Source: Chromatiales bacterium | GTDB lineage: Bacteria > Pseudomonadota > Gammaproteobacteria > Steroidobacterales > GCA-2729495 | Assembly: GCA_016789885.1 (NCBI GenBank) | Contig: JAEUPZ010000032.1 | Coordinates: 1-64,000 of the forward strand | Length of the DNA stretch: 64,000 bases | Direction of reading: 5' to 3' | Part shown: piece after piece, positions 17,528 through 26,376 of the stretch | Layout: each line of letters opens with the position of its first letter | Numbering within the stretch: the stretch's first letter is position 1 | Program-made: the position numbers and the translations under genes | Notes under the pieces: model-generated | Database searches by the model: none | What the model saw: only the letters and a program-made list of their open reading frames with translations | Told to the model about the DNA's origin: nothing

Positions 17528-17570
17528 GCACGCCCCGCATCCTGCGTCCCATGGACACAGGACGTGACCC

Positions 17571-18119
17571 ATGCGAGCGCTGACACTGCCGGCCGCCTTC
17601 GCCCGGCTCGACGACATGGAGGTCCGGCTCTGCCTGCCGGTCAACGCCACCTCCCGCTTCACGGCGGTCCGCTGGTACTTCGCTGCGGTGAGCCGGCTCG
17701 GGGACGGCATCGCCTGGTACGGGCTTCTGGCGCTGCTGCCGCTGATGCAGGGTGCCGGGGCGGTGCTGCCGTCGCTGCACATGGGTCTCACGGCCCTCGT
17801 CGGCGTCGCCCTCTACCGCGCCCTCAAGGCACGGCTCGTCCGCGAGCGGCCCTTTGCCTCCCATGCCGGCGTGCGGATGTGCCTGCCGCCGCTCGACCGC
17901 TACAGCTTTCCGTCGGGCCACACGCTGCACGCCGCGGCGTTCACCGTGATGCTGGCCCACTACCAGCCGGGGCTGCTGTGGCTCGTGGCGCCCTTTGCCG
18001 CCAGCGTCGCCGCATCCCGGGTCGTTCTCGGCCTGCACTATCCGAGCGACGTGCTGGCCGGCGGGCTGCTCGGCTGGGCCCTGGCGGCCGCGAGCCTGGC
18101 GCTGGCCGGCATCGCCTGA
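17571..18119 (+). CDS. PAP2-family membrane phosphatase
   Basis: 182 residues with about five membrane segments. All three phosphatidic-acid-phosphatase signatures are present in order: KX6RP (KARLVRERP, about 84-92), PSGH (SFPSGHT, about 105) and SRX5HX3D (SRVVLGLHYPSD, about 144-155), the last holding the catalytic His-Asp. Family members dephosphorylate phosphatidate, undecaprenyl diphosphate or related lipid phosphates on the periplasmic face. The gene faces dgkA tail to tail, 20 bases away, whose family phosphorylates lipid alcohols. A Pho-box-like array in front suggests induction in phosphate starvation. The exact substrate cannot be told from sequence. Confidence 0.9.
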   Translation: MRALTLPAAFARLDDMEVRLCLPVNATSRFTAVRWYFAAVSRLGDGIAWYGLLALLPLMQGAGAVLPSLHMGLTALVGVALYRALKARLVRERPFASHAGVRMCLPPLDRYSFPSGHTLHAAAFTVMLAHYQPGLLWLVAPFAASVAASRVVLGLHYPSDVLAGGLLGWALAAASLALAGIA

Positions 18120-18139
18120 CCACGGGGCCGGGCTGCCCT

Positions 18140-18523
18140 TCAGCCCCCCGCGAACCGGTCGACGGCCACGCTGCCCCAGGCCAGCACCATGAGCAGCCCG
18201 CTCGCCAGCACCGCGGCCGAGCCCAGGTCCTTGGCCTGGCCCGACAGCGGATTGCGCTCGGTGCCGATGCGGTCGACCACCGACTCCACGGCCGTGTTCA
18301 GCAGTTCGACGATCAGCACGACGAGCCAGCTGCCAACGAGCAGCGCGCGCTCGGTGGCGGTGCGGCCCAGCCAGGCCGCCGCGGGAACCAGCAGCACCCC
18401 GAGCAGCAGCTCCTGGCGGAAGGCTTCCTCGCCCCGCCAGGCCGCCAGGAAGCCGGCGGCGGAGTAGCGGGTCGCATGCCAGAGCCTGGCGAATCCGCGT
18501 CTTCCGTGGCCACCGATGCCCAT
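18140..18523 (-). CDS. dgkA: Diacylglycerol kinase (prokaryotic DagK family)
   Basis: 127 residues with three transmembrane helices, the usual size. Key motifs are FRQELLLG, VELLNTAVESVVDRIG and SGQAKDLGSAAV, which hold the catalytic Glu and metal-binding Glu/Asn of the family. The enzyme phosphorylates diacylglycerol (or undecaprenol) with ATP at the inner membrane, recycling lipid. The start at 18523 was preferred because GGAGG lies a few bases upstream and a -10 hexamer sits at 18551-18556; the upstream in-frame extension is low-complexity. Confidence 0.92.
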   Translation of the reverse strand: MGIGGHGRRGFARLWHATRYSAAGFLAAWRGEEAFRQELLLGVLLVPAAAWLGRTATERALLVGSWLVVLIVELLNTAVESVVDRIGTERNPLSGQAKDLGSAAVLASGLLMVLAWGSVAVDRFAGG

Positions 18524-18550
18524 GGTTCCTCCGTGCCTGCCGGGTTGGGG

Positions 18551-18556
18551 ACTATA
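18551..18556 (-). promoter_or_regulatory. -10 element of dgkA
   Basis: TATAGT on the minus strand, about 27 bases before the dgkA ATG, with GGAGG between. It matches the sigma-70 consensus TATAAT at five of six positions. No clear -35 is visible in the GC-rich upstream sequence. Confidence 0.45.
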
Positions 18557-18718
18557 GCGGCGCCGTGGGTCGTAAGCCCACCGCGGACGCCTGGGGCCGT
18601 CATCCGCGTGCAACACAGCCGGGCGACTCTAGCCATCAGGCCCGGCGCAACCCCCTGCTGCCGGGCCCCGGGGAGCACCGGTGCCGCCGCGCGTGCTCCC
18701 CGTTCCTGTGGGGTTGGC

Positions 18719-18758
18719 TCGTAACGGTGCGGCAACCTGCGGTTGAACGACCTGCAAC
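18719..18758 (+). promoter_or_regulatory. Degenerate Pho-box-like repeats upstream of the orphan response regulator
   Basis: Heptamers at 11-base spacing (TCGTAAC, CGGCAAC, GGTTGAA, CTGCAAC) lie 30 bases before the preferred start at 18788. Each half-site only partly matches CTGTCAT or CTGTAAC, so this is a weak call that rests mainly on the spacing. Confidence 0.3.
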
Positions 18759-18787
18759 GGCTTGCCGGAAGATGCTGCAGCGGATTG

Positions 18788-19501
18788 ATGCCAATGCCCC
18801 GTGCTGAAACCCATCGCAGCCTTGCGCCCCGCATCCTGCTGGTCGATTCCACGGGACGCGACCGGGAACAGCTGCGCGCGCAGCTGCGGTCCGGCGGCCA
18901 CGACGTGGCGGTGGCCGACGACGCGACGGCTGCCGTCGACCGCCTCGAGCAGCAGGCCTACGACCTCGTGCTCACCGAGCACGCCCTGCGCGACATGTCC
19001 GGCGTGGAGCTGGCGCAGTACGTCCGCCGGCACCCGAACGGCCGCCTGACCCGGGTCGTCATCTTCTCCGACCGCAGCGATCCGGCCGCCGTCGCCCACG
19101 CCCTGAACAGCGGCATCGACGACTACCTGTTCAAGCCGTGCCGCGAGGAAGAGCTGCTGGCGCGGATCGGCGCCGCGCTGCGCCGGCCGGCGGTTCCTGC
19201 CCGGGAGGACGTGCTGGAGGTCGGCCCCATCCGGCTCGACAAGCTGGGCCACACGGTCACCGTCGGCAGCGCGCCCCTCGAACTGGCGCCGGCGGAATTC
19301 CGCCTGATGGCCTATTTCATGGAGCACCCCGGGCGGGTGCTGGGGCGGCACCACCTGCTGGAGAAGGTCTGGCGGCGTCGTGCCGGCATCGGCGAGCGGA
19401 CCGTCGACGTGCACGTGCGGCGCCTGCGGGCGGCGCTGGAGCCCCACCGCTGCGAGTCGCTGCTGCAGACCGTGCGGGGCTTCGGCTACCGCTTCGGCTA
19501 G
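18788..19501 (+). CDS. OmpR/PhoB-type response regulator with degenerate receiver
   Basis: 237 residues: a receiver domain (about 14-125) and a winged-helix DNA-binding domain (about 140-235; [15 protein letters not shown] and TVRGFGYRFG). The phospho-acceptor Asp is replaced by Glu: the beta-3 strand reads DLVLTEHALRDMSG where PhoB next door has [14 protein letters not shown]. The acidic pair is reduced (LLVDST instead of VVEDE), and the conserved Thr is Ser (IFSDRSD). The Lys of YLFKP is kept. It is therefore probably not phosphorylated in the normal way and may be constitutively active-like. No partner kinase adjoins. It sits just upstream of phoB and looks like a PhoB paralogue. Start chosen at ATG 18788; ATG 18794 and a TTG further upstream are alternatives. 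Confidence 0.88.
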   Translation: MPMPRAETHRSLAPRILLVDSTGRDREQLRAQLRSGGHDVAVADDATAAVDRLEQQAYDLVLTEHALRDMSGVELAQYVRRHPNGRLTRVVIFSDRSDPAAVAHALNSGIDDYLFKPCREEELLARIGAALRRPAVPAREDVLEVGPIRLDKLGHTVTVGSAPLELAPAEFRLMAYFMEHPGRVLGRHHLLEKVWRRRAGIGERTVDVHVRRLRAALEPHRCESLLQTVRGFGYRFG

Positions 19502-19541
19502 GGACTGGCCGGGCCGCGGCAGACCGGACGCAGGCCCCTGA

Positions 19542-19581
19542 TTTTCTTGAGTCCGTAACCGTTCTGTAATAAAACTCTGCT
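19542..19581 (+). promoter_or_regulatory. Pho box upstream of phoB
   Basis: Direct heptamers at 11-base spacing: TTTTCTT (19542), CCGTAAC (19553), CTGTAAT (19564) and CTCTGCT (19575). The middle pair fits the PhoB consensus well, and the run ends 14 bases before the phoB start. This implies autoregulation of the phoB-phoR-phoU-pst block. Confidence 0.65.
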
Positions 19582-19595
19582 GGAATGACGGCCTG

Positions 19596-20303
19596 ATGAC
19601 AGCCCGGTCCAAGCCCATGACCGCACGCAAGATCCTGGTCGTCGAGGACGAGGCCCCGATCCGCCAGATGATTGCGTTCAACCTGACCCGTGCCGGTTTC
19701 GAGGTGGCCGAGGCCGAGGACTGCTCGTCGGCCCGGCGGCGGATCGCCGACAGCCGGCCCGACCTGGTCCTGGTGGACTGGATGCTGCCCGATTCCAGCG
19801 GGCTCGAGCTGACCCGCACGCTGCGTCGCGACGAGACCAGCCGTGAGGTCCCGATCATCATGCTCACGGCCCGGGCCGAGGAGCGCGACAAGGTGCTCGG
19901 CCTCGACGGCGGCGCCGACGACTACATCACCAAGCCGTTCTCGCCCCGGGAGCTGCTGTCCCGGATCAACGCCCTGCTGCGCCGGGCGGCCCCGCCGGCC
20001 GACGAGGAGCTCGTGGCTGGCGAATTGCGGCTCGATCCGGTCAGCCACCGGGTCCACGTGGGCGAGTCGGAAGTGACCGTAGGTCCCACCGAGTACCGGC
20101 TCCTCAAGTTCCTGATGGAGAACCGGGACCGGGTCTACACCCGGGCGCAGCTGCTCGACTTCGTCTGGGGCCAGAACGTCTACGTCGAGGAGCGCACCGT
20201 CGACGTGCATGTCCGGCGCCTGCGCAAGGTGCTCGAACCGTCGGGCACCGACCGTTACGTGCAGACGGTCCGCGGCGCGGGCTACCGGTTCTCGACGCGC
20301 TGA
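19596..20303 (+). CDS. phoB: Phosphate regulon response regulator PhoB
   Basis: 235 residues. The receiver has all catalytic residues: VVEDE acidic pair, phospho-Asp in [10 protein letters not shown], Thr in MLTARAEE and Lys in ITKPFSP. The C-terminal winged helix (about 135-232) carries [17 protein letters not shown] and TVRGAGYRF. It binds Pho boxes when phosphorylated by PhoR, whose gene starts 14 bases downstream. A second in-frame ATG at 19617 (MTARKILVV) matches the usual PhoB N-terminus and may be the true start. A Pho box lies directly upstream. Confidence 0.95.
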   Translation: MTARSKPMTARKILVVEDEAPIRQMIAFNLTRAGFEVAEAEDCSSARRRIADSRPDLVLVDWMLPDSSGLELTRTLRRDETSREVPIIMLTARAEERDKVLGLDGGADDYITKPFSPRELLSRINALLRRAAPPADEELVAGELRLDPVSHRVHVGESEVTVGPTEYRLLKFLMENRDRVYTRAQLLDFVWGQNVYVEERTVDVHVRRLRKVLEPSGTDRYVQTVRGAGYRFSTR

Positions 20304-20317
20304 CCCCGGGTCGACCG

Positions 20318-21610
20318 ATGCCCAAGCCCTGGACCCGGCTGCTCACCCGGCTGGCACTGTCGCTGGCGGCCGGCGCCCTCATCGGACTGCTGTACGACGC
20401 GCCGGCCCTCGGGGCCCTGGTCGTTGCGCTGTTCTGGCTCGGCCTGCAGCTGCTGAACCTGTACCGCCTCGAGCGGTGGCTCGTGACCGGGCGCATCGTC
20501 GAGATCCCGGCCGACGAGGGGTTGTGGGGCACGGTCTTCTCCAAGATCCAGTTCATCAAGGCCAAGGCGAAGCGCCGCGGCAAGCGGTTCCGGCGGCTCA
20601 TCCAGGAGCTGCGGGCGTCCACCGAGGCCTTTCCCGACGGCGGCATCATCCTGAACGCCGCCCACGAGATCCTGAACTACAACAACGCGGCCCGGCTGCT
20701 GCTGGGTCTGAAGGGCCGGCGCGACCGCGGGCAGCGCATCGAGAACCTGCTGCGGCACCCCGATTTCATCGCCTACCTGAACTCGCCGGCCGAGCGGCCC
20801 TTCGTCGAGATCCCGTCGCCCCAGGCGGGCGACACGTGGCTGCTGTGCCGCCTGATCCCCTATGGCCCCGGGCAGACACTGCTGCTGATCCGCGACGTGA
20901 CGCAACGCGTGAAGATCGAAAAGGTGCGGCGCGACTTCGTCGCCAACGCCTCCCACGAACTGCGCTCGCCACTGACGGTGCTGATGGGCTACCTCGACGC
21001 GCTGGCCGAGGACGAGCGCCTGCCCGACAACTGGCGCCAGCCGGTGGGCACGATGCAGGACCAGGCCCTGCGCATGCGCCGGCTGATCGAGGACCTGCTC
21101 ACGCTGTCGAAGCTCGAGTCAGGCCAGCCGGTGTCCCGCGATCGGGTCGTCGACGTGCCCGCCCTGCTGGCCGCGGCCCGGAAGGAGGCCCTCTCCCTGC
21201 CGGGCCACCCGGTCCGCATCGAGGTGGACGTCCGGAGCCCCGGCAACCTGCTGGGCGAGGAGACGGAACTGCAGTCGGTGGTGTCGAACCTCGTCTCCAA
21301 CGCCGTGCGCTACACGCCGGCCGACGGCGAGGTCCACGTCACGTGGGCCGTCGACGACGAGGGCGGGCACCTGGCGGTCCGGGACACCGGCATCGGCATC
21401 GCCGAGGAGGACATCCCGCGGGTGACCGAGCGGTTCTACCGCGCCGACAGCGGGCGCGCGCGGCAGCGGGGCGGTACCGGCCTCGGGCTCGCCATTGTCA
21501 AGCACGCGCTGCGCCGCCATGATGCCGACCTCGAAATCCGGAGCCGGGTCGGGGAGGGCAGCACCTTTACCTGTCACTTCCCGCCGGACCGGCTGGCCCT
21601 GAACTCCTGA
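20318..21610 (+). CDS. phoR: Phosphate regulon sensor histidine kinase PhoR
   Basis: 430 residues. Two closely spaced transmembrane helices (about 8-50) leave almost no periplasmic domain, as in PhoR. A PAS-like region covers about 95-190. The HisKA H-box is NASHELRSPLTV with phospho-His at about 213. The HATPase domain has an N-box (SVVSNLVSNAVRYTP), G1 (VRDTGIGI) and G2 (GTGLGLAIVKHAL). It autophosphorylates and phosphorylates PhoB when PstSCAB-PhoU signal low phosphate. It lies 14 bases after phoB and 23 before phoU. Confidence 0.95.
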   Translation: MPKPWTRLLTRLALSLAAGALIGLLYDAPALGALVVALFWLGLQLLNLYRLERWLVTGRIVEIPADEGLWGTVFSKIQFIKAKAKRRGKRFRRLIQELRASTEAFPDGGIILNAAHEILNYNNAARLLLGLKGRRDRGQRIENLLRHPDFIAYLNSPAERPFVEIPSPQAGDTWLLCRLIPYGPGQTLLLIRDVTQRVKIEKVRRDFVANASHELRSPLTVLMGYLDALAEDERLPDNWRQPVGTMQDQALRMRRLIEDLLTLSKLESGQPVSRDRVVDVPALLAAARKEALSLPGHPVRIEVDVRSPGNLLGEETELQSVVSNLVSNAVRYTPADGEVHVTWAVDDEGGHLAVRDTGIGIAEEDIPRVTERFYRADSGRARQRGGTGLGLAIVKHALRRHDADLEIRSRVGEGSTFTCHFPPDRLALNS

Positions 21611-21633
21611 CGCCGGCGGCACCGGGGGCACCC

Positions 21634-22371
21634 ATGGAAACCGAAAGCTTCAGCCACCACATCTCGCGGCGCTTCAACGCCGAGCTCGAGCACCTGCGCA
21701 GCGAAGTGCTGCGCATGGGCGGCCTCGTCGAGCAGCACCTCGACACTGCGGTCGAGGCCATCGTCGCCGGCGACAGCGCGATGGGCCTCAGCGTCTCGAA
21801 CGACGACTACAAGATCAACAAGCTCGAGGTCACCATCGACGAGGAGTGCCGCAAGCTGCTGGCGACGCGCATGCCGGCGGCCGCCGACCTGCGGCTCATC
21901 GTGACCGTCATCAAGATCATCACCGACCTCGAGCGGGTCGGCGACGAGGCGGCTCGCATCGGCTACCTCGCCTCGCACCTGGCCAGCGACCGAGAGACCC
22001 ACGCGGCCTACTCCGAGCTCAAGGCACTCGGCGAGCACGTGCAGGAAATGCTGCACGACGCGCTGGACGCCTTCTCGCGGATGGACGTCGACGACGCGCT
22101 GGCGGTGATCGAGGAAGACAAGCTGGTCGACGAGGAGTACGACCAGATCACGCGCCAGTGCATCACGCTGATGATGGAAGACCCCCGCACGGTCCGCCGC
22201 TTCATGGACGTGACCTGGGTGGCCCGGGCCCTCGAGCGCATCGGCGACCACGCGAAGAACATCGGCGAGTACGTCATCTACCTGGTGCACGGCCTCGACA
22301 TCCGCCACACCGAGCCCCAGGCGGCGCTGCAGGGCCTGGCCGCCAGCCGCGACCGGCCGGCGGCCACCTGA
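21634..22371 (+). CDS. phoU: Phosphate signalling protein PhoU
   Basis: 245 residues, all-helical, two PhoU repeats. Visible family motifs are EVLRMGGLVEQHLD, the metal-binding type TDLERVGDEAARIG in repeat 1 and RALERIGDHAKNIGEYV in repeat 2. PhoU links the Pst transporter to PhoR and dampens kinase activity when phosphate is ample. Here it sits between phoR and pstS rather than at the distal end of the pst genes as in E. coli. Confidence 0.95.
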   Translation: METESFSHHISRRFNAELEHLRSEVLRMGGLVEQHLDTAVEAIVAGDSAMGLSVSNDDYKINKLEVTIDEECRKLLATRMPAAADLRLIVTVIKIITDLERVGDEAARIGYLASHLASDRETHAAYSELKALGEHVQEMLHDALDAFSRMDVDDALAVIEEDKLVDEEYDQITRQCITLMMEDPRTVRRFMDVTWVARALERIGDHAKNIGEYVIYLVHGLDIRHTEPQAALQGLAASRDRPAAT

Positions 22372-22444
22372 GCCGGGCTGGACAACACCATCACTGAAGT
22401 GCCCGGGCGACCGGGCCGGACGACCAGACGGAGAGACCGCCACC

Positions 22445-23524
22445 ATGAAACGCCCCCCCTCGATCGCCAGGCACCGCCTGCGCGGGCTCCCGGTCCTTGC
22501 CGCTGCACTGCTGGTGCCTGCCGCCGCCTGGTCCCAGGCGGCGCGGGACTACATCAGCGTGGTGGGATCGTCCACCGTCTACCCGTTTGCCACCGTCGCA
22601 GCGGAGCAGTTCGGCAAGACGACGCGCTTCAAGACGCCGAAGGTGGAGTCGACGGGCTCCGGCGGGGGCATCAAGCTCTTCTGCAACGGCGTCGGCGTGC
22701 AGCACCCCGACATCGCCAACAGCTCCCGCGCCCTCAAGGCGACGGAGTTCGCGATGTGCGGCAAGAGCGGCGTCCGGGAGATTATCGAGATCAAGCTCGG
22801 CTACGACGGCATCGTGCTGGCCGAGTCGCTGCAGGGCCTGAAGCTCGACGTGACGCTGCGGGACATCTTCCTGGCCCTGGCCAAGGAGGTCCCGAACCCG
22901 AACGGCCAGCCGTCCGTCGTGGCGAACCCGTACCGCAGCTGGAAGGACGTGAACCCGAAGCTGCCGGCCGAGGTCATCGAGGTGCTCGGTCCGCCGCCCA
23001 CCTCCGGCACCCGTGACGCCTTCGTGGAGCTGGCGATGGAGGGTGGCTGCAGCACCTTCCCGTGGATCGCCGCGCTGAAGAAGACCGACGAGGCCCGCTA
23101 CAAGCGCATCTGCCAGACCATCCGCGAGGACGGCCGCTTCGTCGAGGCCGGCGAGAACGACAACCTGATCGTGCAGAAGCTGCGTGCGAATCCCAAGGCC
23201 GTCGGCGTGTTCGGTTACAGCTTCCTCGAACAGAACTCCGACGTCGTCCGCGGGTCCCGCGTCAACGGCATCGAGCCGACCTTCGAGGCCATCGCCTCCG
23301 GGGAGTACCCGGTGTCCCGGCCGCTCTTCGTCTACGTCAAGAAGGCCCACGTCGGCACGATCCCGGGCATCCGCGAGTTCATCGCCGAGCTCGTCAGCGA
23401 GAAGGCCATGGGGGAGGACGGTTACCTGGCTGACCGTGGCCTCGTGCCCCTGCCGGAGGACGAGTACGAGCAGGTGTCGCGCCGTGCCCTGGCGCTGACC
23501 CCGATGGCGGCGCCCAAGGACTAG
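22445..23524 (+). CDS. pstS: Phosphate ABC transporter substrate-binding protein PstS
   Basis: 359 residues. A signal peptide ends at AAAWSQAARD (about 33). The periplasmic binding fold shows phosphate-loop motifs VVGSSTVYPF, ESTGSGGGIKLF, IANSSRALK and PPTSGTRDAFVE. It captures phosphate and delivers it to PstCA. The sequence is of the longer type with a cysteine pair (LFCNG and AMCGK), unlike E. coli PstS. GGAGAG lies about 11 bases before the start. No good Pho box is seen in the 73 bases after phoU, so it is probably read from the phoB promoter. Confidence 0.93.
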   Translation: MKRPPSIARHRLRGLPVLAAALLVPAAAWSQAARDYISVVGSSTVYPFATVAAEQFGKTTRFKTPKVESTGSGGGIKLFCNGVGVQHPDIANSSRALKATEFAMCGKSGVREIIEIKLGYDGIVLAESLQGLKLDVTLRDIFLALAKEVPNPNGQPSVVANPYRSWKDVNPKLPAEVIEVLGPPPTSGTRDAFVELAMEGGCSTFPWIAALKKTDEARYKRICQTIREDGRFVEAGENDNLIVQKLRANPKAVGVFGYSFLEQNSDVVRGSRVNGIEPTFEAIASGEYPVSRPLFVYVKKAHVGTIPGIREFIAELVSEKAMGEDGYLADRGLVPLPEDEYEQVSRRALALTPMAAPKD

Positions 23525-23586
23525 GTCGACAGGCCCGGGGCCGGCGGCCGCCGCGCGGCGCCGGCTCGCCCCGCGCCGGGACTGCC

Positions 23587-24972
23587 ATGCGCCTGACCAC
23601 GCTGATCCTCATCCTCGCCGCGATGACCTTCGCGGCCTACGTCTTCGGCCGGCGCCGGGCGCTGGCCGTGGCGCGGGCCGGTGGGGCGGTGCGGCTGCAC
23701 TCGCTGCCGGCCTACTACGGTTACCTGGCCGCCATCTGGTCGGCGCTGCCGGCGGTGGCGCTGCTGGTGGCATGGGTCGCCTTCAGCGATTCGTTCATCA
23801 TCGGCCGGGTCGTGGCCTCGCTGCCGCCCGAGCTGCGCGACCAGCCCGCGGCCCAGCTGGGCCTGACGGTCAACGAGATCCGCAACCTTGCGGCCGGCCA
23901 GATGGTCGACGAGGGGCGGGGCGCTGAACTGCAGGTGGCGGCCGACCTCTACAACAGCCTGCGCACGACGTCGTCGCGGATCCTGGCCGGTCTCGCCATT
24001 GCCGTGGCCTTCGCCGGCTTCGGCCTCGCCTGGATCCGCACCCGACCCGCGCTGCGGGCCCGGAACCACGTCGAGGTCGTCATCCGCGGCGTGCTGATCG
24101 CCGCGTCGTCCGTGGCGATCCTGACGACCGCGGGCATCCTGCTGTCCGTCACCTTCGAGGCGGCGCGGTTCTTCAGCCAGGTGCCGCTGGCCGACTTCGT
24201 CTTCGGCACCGAGTGGAGCCCCCAGACGGCGATCCGGGCCGACCAGGTCGGCTCGTCCGGGGCCTTCGGCGCCGTGCCGCTCTTCGTCGGCACGCTGCTG
24301 ATCTCGGGGCTGGCGCTGCTGGTGGCGGTGCCCATCGGGCTGATGACGGCCATCTACCTGTCGGAGTACGCGGCACCGGGCGTGCGCCGGGCCGTCAAGC
24401 CGATCCTCGAGGTGCTCGCCGGCGTCCCGACGGTGGTCTATGGCTACTTCGCCGCGCTGACCGTTGCGCCGTTCCTGCGCGGCATCGGCGCCGAGCTGGG
24501 CCTCGACGTGGCCTCGGAGAGCGCCCTGGGGGCCGGGCTCGTCATGGGCGTCATGATCATCCCGTTCGTGTCGTCGCTGTCCGACGACGTGATCAACGCC
24601 GTGCCCCAGTCGCTGCGCGACGGCTCCTACGGGCTGGGGGCCACGAAGTCCGAGACGATCAAGCGGGTCTTGCTGCCCGCGGCGCTGCCGGGCATCGTCG
24701 GCGGCGTGCTGCTGGCCGCGTCCCGGGCCATCGGCGAGACCATGATCGTCGTCATGGCCGCCGGCCTTGCCGCCAACCTGACGGCCAACCCGCTGCAGGC
24801 GGTCACCACGGTGACGGTGCAGATCGTCACGCTGCTGGTGGGCGACCAGGAGTTCGACAGCCCGAAGACGCTGGCGGCCTTTGCGCTGGGCCTCGTGCTG
24901 TTCGTGGTCACCCTCGTCCTCAACGTCATCGCCCTGCAGGTGGTGCGCCGCTACCGGGAGCAGTACGACTGA
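23587..24972 (+). CDS. pstC: Phosphate ABC transporter permease PstC (long form)
   Basis: 461 residues, longer than the roughly 320 of E. coli PstC because of an N-terminal extension (about 1-190) with two or three extra membrane helices and a periplasmic segment, the DUF3708-type N-terminus. The permease core (about 230-455) carries the coupling EAA-type loop (DGSYGLGATKSETIKRVLLP) and ASRAIGETMIV. It forms the inner-membrane channel with PstA, whose start codon overlaps this stop (TGATG). Confidence 0.94.
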   Translation: MRLTTLILILAAMTFAAYVFGRRRALAVARAGGAVRLHSLPAYYGYLAAIWSALPAVALLVAWVAFSDSFIIGRVVASLPPELRDQPAAQLGLTVNEIRNLAAGQMVDEGRGAELQVAADLYNSLRTTSSRILAGLAIAVAFAGFGLAWIRTRPALRARNHVEVVIRGVLIAASSVAILTTAGILLSVTFEAARFFSQVPLADFVFGTEWSPQTAIRADQVGSSGAFGAVPLFVGTLLISGLALLVAVPIGLMTAIYLSEYAAPGVRRAVKPILEVLAGVPTVVYGYFAALTVAPFLRGIGAELGLDVASESALGAGLVMGVMIIPFVSSLSDDVINAVPQSLRDGSYGLGATKSETIKRVLLPAALPGIVGGVLLAASRAIGETMIVVMAAGLAANLTANPLQAVTTVTVQIVTLLVGDQEFDSPKTLAAFALGLVLFVVTLVLNVIALQVVRRYREQYD

Positions 24973-26294
24973 TGGCTGACGCTGGCAACCGTTCCGGCAC
25001 CGCGCCGCCCATCTCCGGCGGCGTCACGCGCGCGCGGGTCGAGGCCGGCCTGCGGCGGCGGTATCGCCGCGAGCGCCGCTTCCGCCTCTATGGCCTGGCG
25101 TCGGTGCTGCTGGGCATCGGCTTCCTGGTGGTCCTGTTCGCGACCATCATCGGCAACGGCTGGTCGGCCTTCCGCCAGGCGTACATCCGGCTCGACGTGA
25201 CCATCGACGCGGCGGAGATCGATCCGGAGGGCACGCGCGACCCGGGGGTCCTGTCCGTCGCCAACTACCCGGCGCTGCTGCGGGCCGCGCTGCTGGAGAA
25301 GTTCCCCGAGGCCTCGGGCCGGCGCGAGCGGCGGGAGCTGGCCGGCCTGCTGAGTGGCGGCGCGGCCTTCGCGCTGCGCGACGCCGTGCTGGCCGATCCC
25401 GGCATCATCGGCACGACCCGCAGCTTCTGGCTGCTGGCCGACGACGATGCCGACCTCTACGTCAAGGGCCGGCTCCCCACCGGCGACGACGGCGAGGGCG
25501 GCCGCCTGTCGTCCGCCCAGCGCGGCTGGCTCGACGCGCTCGGGGCCGATGGCCGCGTCGAGCTGCGGTTCAACCGGGCCTTCTTCACGTCGGGCGACTC
25601 CCGCGACCCGGAGCAGGCGGGCATCTGGGGCGCGACGAAGGGCTCGTTCTTCATGCTGCTGGTGACGATCCTCGTGGCGTTCCCGCTCGGCGTCGCCGCG
25701 GCGATCTACCTCGAGGAGTTCGCGCCGCGCAACGCCTGGGTCGACGTCATCGAGGTGAACATCAACAACCTGGCGGCGGTCCCGTCGATCGTGTTCGGGC
25801 TGCTGGGCCTCGCGGTCTTCATCAACTTCTTCGGGCTGCCGCGCTCGGCGCCGCTGGTCGGCGGGCTCGTGCTGGCGCTGATGACCCTGCCGGTGATCAT
25901 CATCGCGGCCCGGGCCTCCATCAAGGCGGTGCCGCCGTCGGTGCGCGAGGCGGCGCTCGGGGTCGGGGCCTCCCACGTGCAGATGGTCTTCCACCACGTG
26001 CTGCCGCTGGCGCTGCCGGGCATGCTCACCGGCGCCATCATCGGCATGGCCCGGGCGCTCGGCGAGTCGGCGCCGCTGCTGATGATCGGCATGGTCGCCT
26101 TCGTCGTCGAGATTCCCTCCGGGCCCCTGAGCCCGTCCACGGCGCTGCCCGTGCAGATCTATCTGTGGGCCGACAGTCCCGAGCGGGCCTTCGTCGAGCG
26201 CACGTCGGCCGCCATCATGGTCCTGCTGGCCTTCCTGCTGGTCATGAACGCGGCGGCCGTCTGGTTACGGAACCGTTTCGAGCGCCGGTGGTAG
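24972..26294 (+). CDS. pstA: Phosphate ABC transporter permease PstA (long form)
   Basis: 440 residues; the start overlaps the pstC stop by one base. An N-terminal extension with one membrane helix and a large periplasmic segment (about 60-215) matches the DUF3333-type N-terminus of long PstA proteins. The permease core (about 220-435) has the coupling motif [21 protein letters not shown] and [14 protein letters not shown]. It pairs with PstC and is driven by PstB. Both permeases being of the long form indicates one coherent transporter. Confidence 0.93.
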   Translation: MADAGNRSGTAPPISGGVTRARVEAGLRRRYRRERRFRLYGLASVLLGIGFLVVLFATIIGNGWSAFRQAYIRLDVTIDAAEIDPEGTRDPGVLSVANYPALLRAALLEKFPEASGRRERRELAGLLSGGAAFALRDAVLADPGIIGTTRSFWLLADDDADLYVKGRLPTGDDGEGGRLSSAQRGWLDALGADGRVELRFNRAFFTSGDSRDPEQAGIWGATKGSFFMLLVTILVAFPLGVAAAIYLEEFAPRNAWVDVIEVNINNLAAVPSIVFGLLGLAVFINFFGLPRSAPLVGGLVLALMTLPVIIIAARASIKAVPPSVREAALGVGASHVQMVFHHVLPLALPGMLTGAIIGMARALGESAPLLMIGMVAFVVEIPSGPLSPSTALPVQIYLWADSPERAFVERTSAAIMVLLAFLLVMNAAAVWLRNRFERRW

Positions 26295-26376
26295 CGCCCG
26301 CGGGCCGGGATTGCCGATAATGGGCGCCAGTGTCCAGGAACGGGGCTCCCGTCCCACCCCGGAAGTCAGCCGCACC

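Noticed and set aside
22372..22444. A Pho box directly before pstS
   Set aside because: Only scattered half-matches without 11-base spacing could be found, unlike the sites before phoB and the PAP2 gene.
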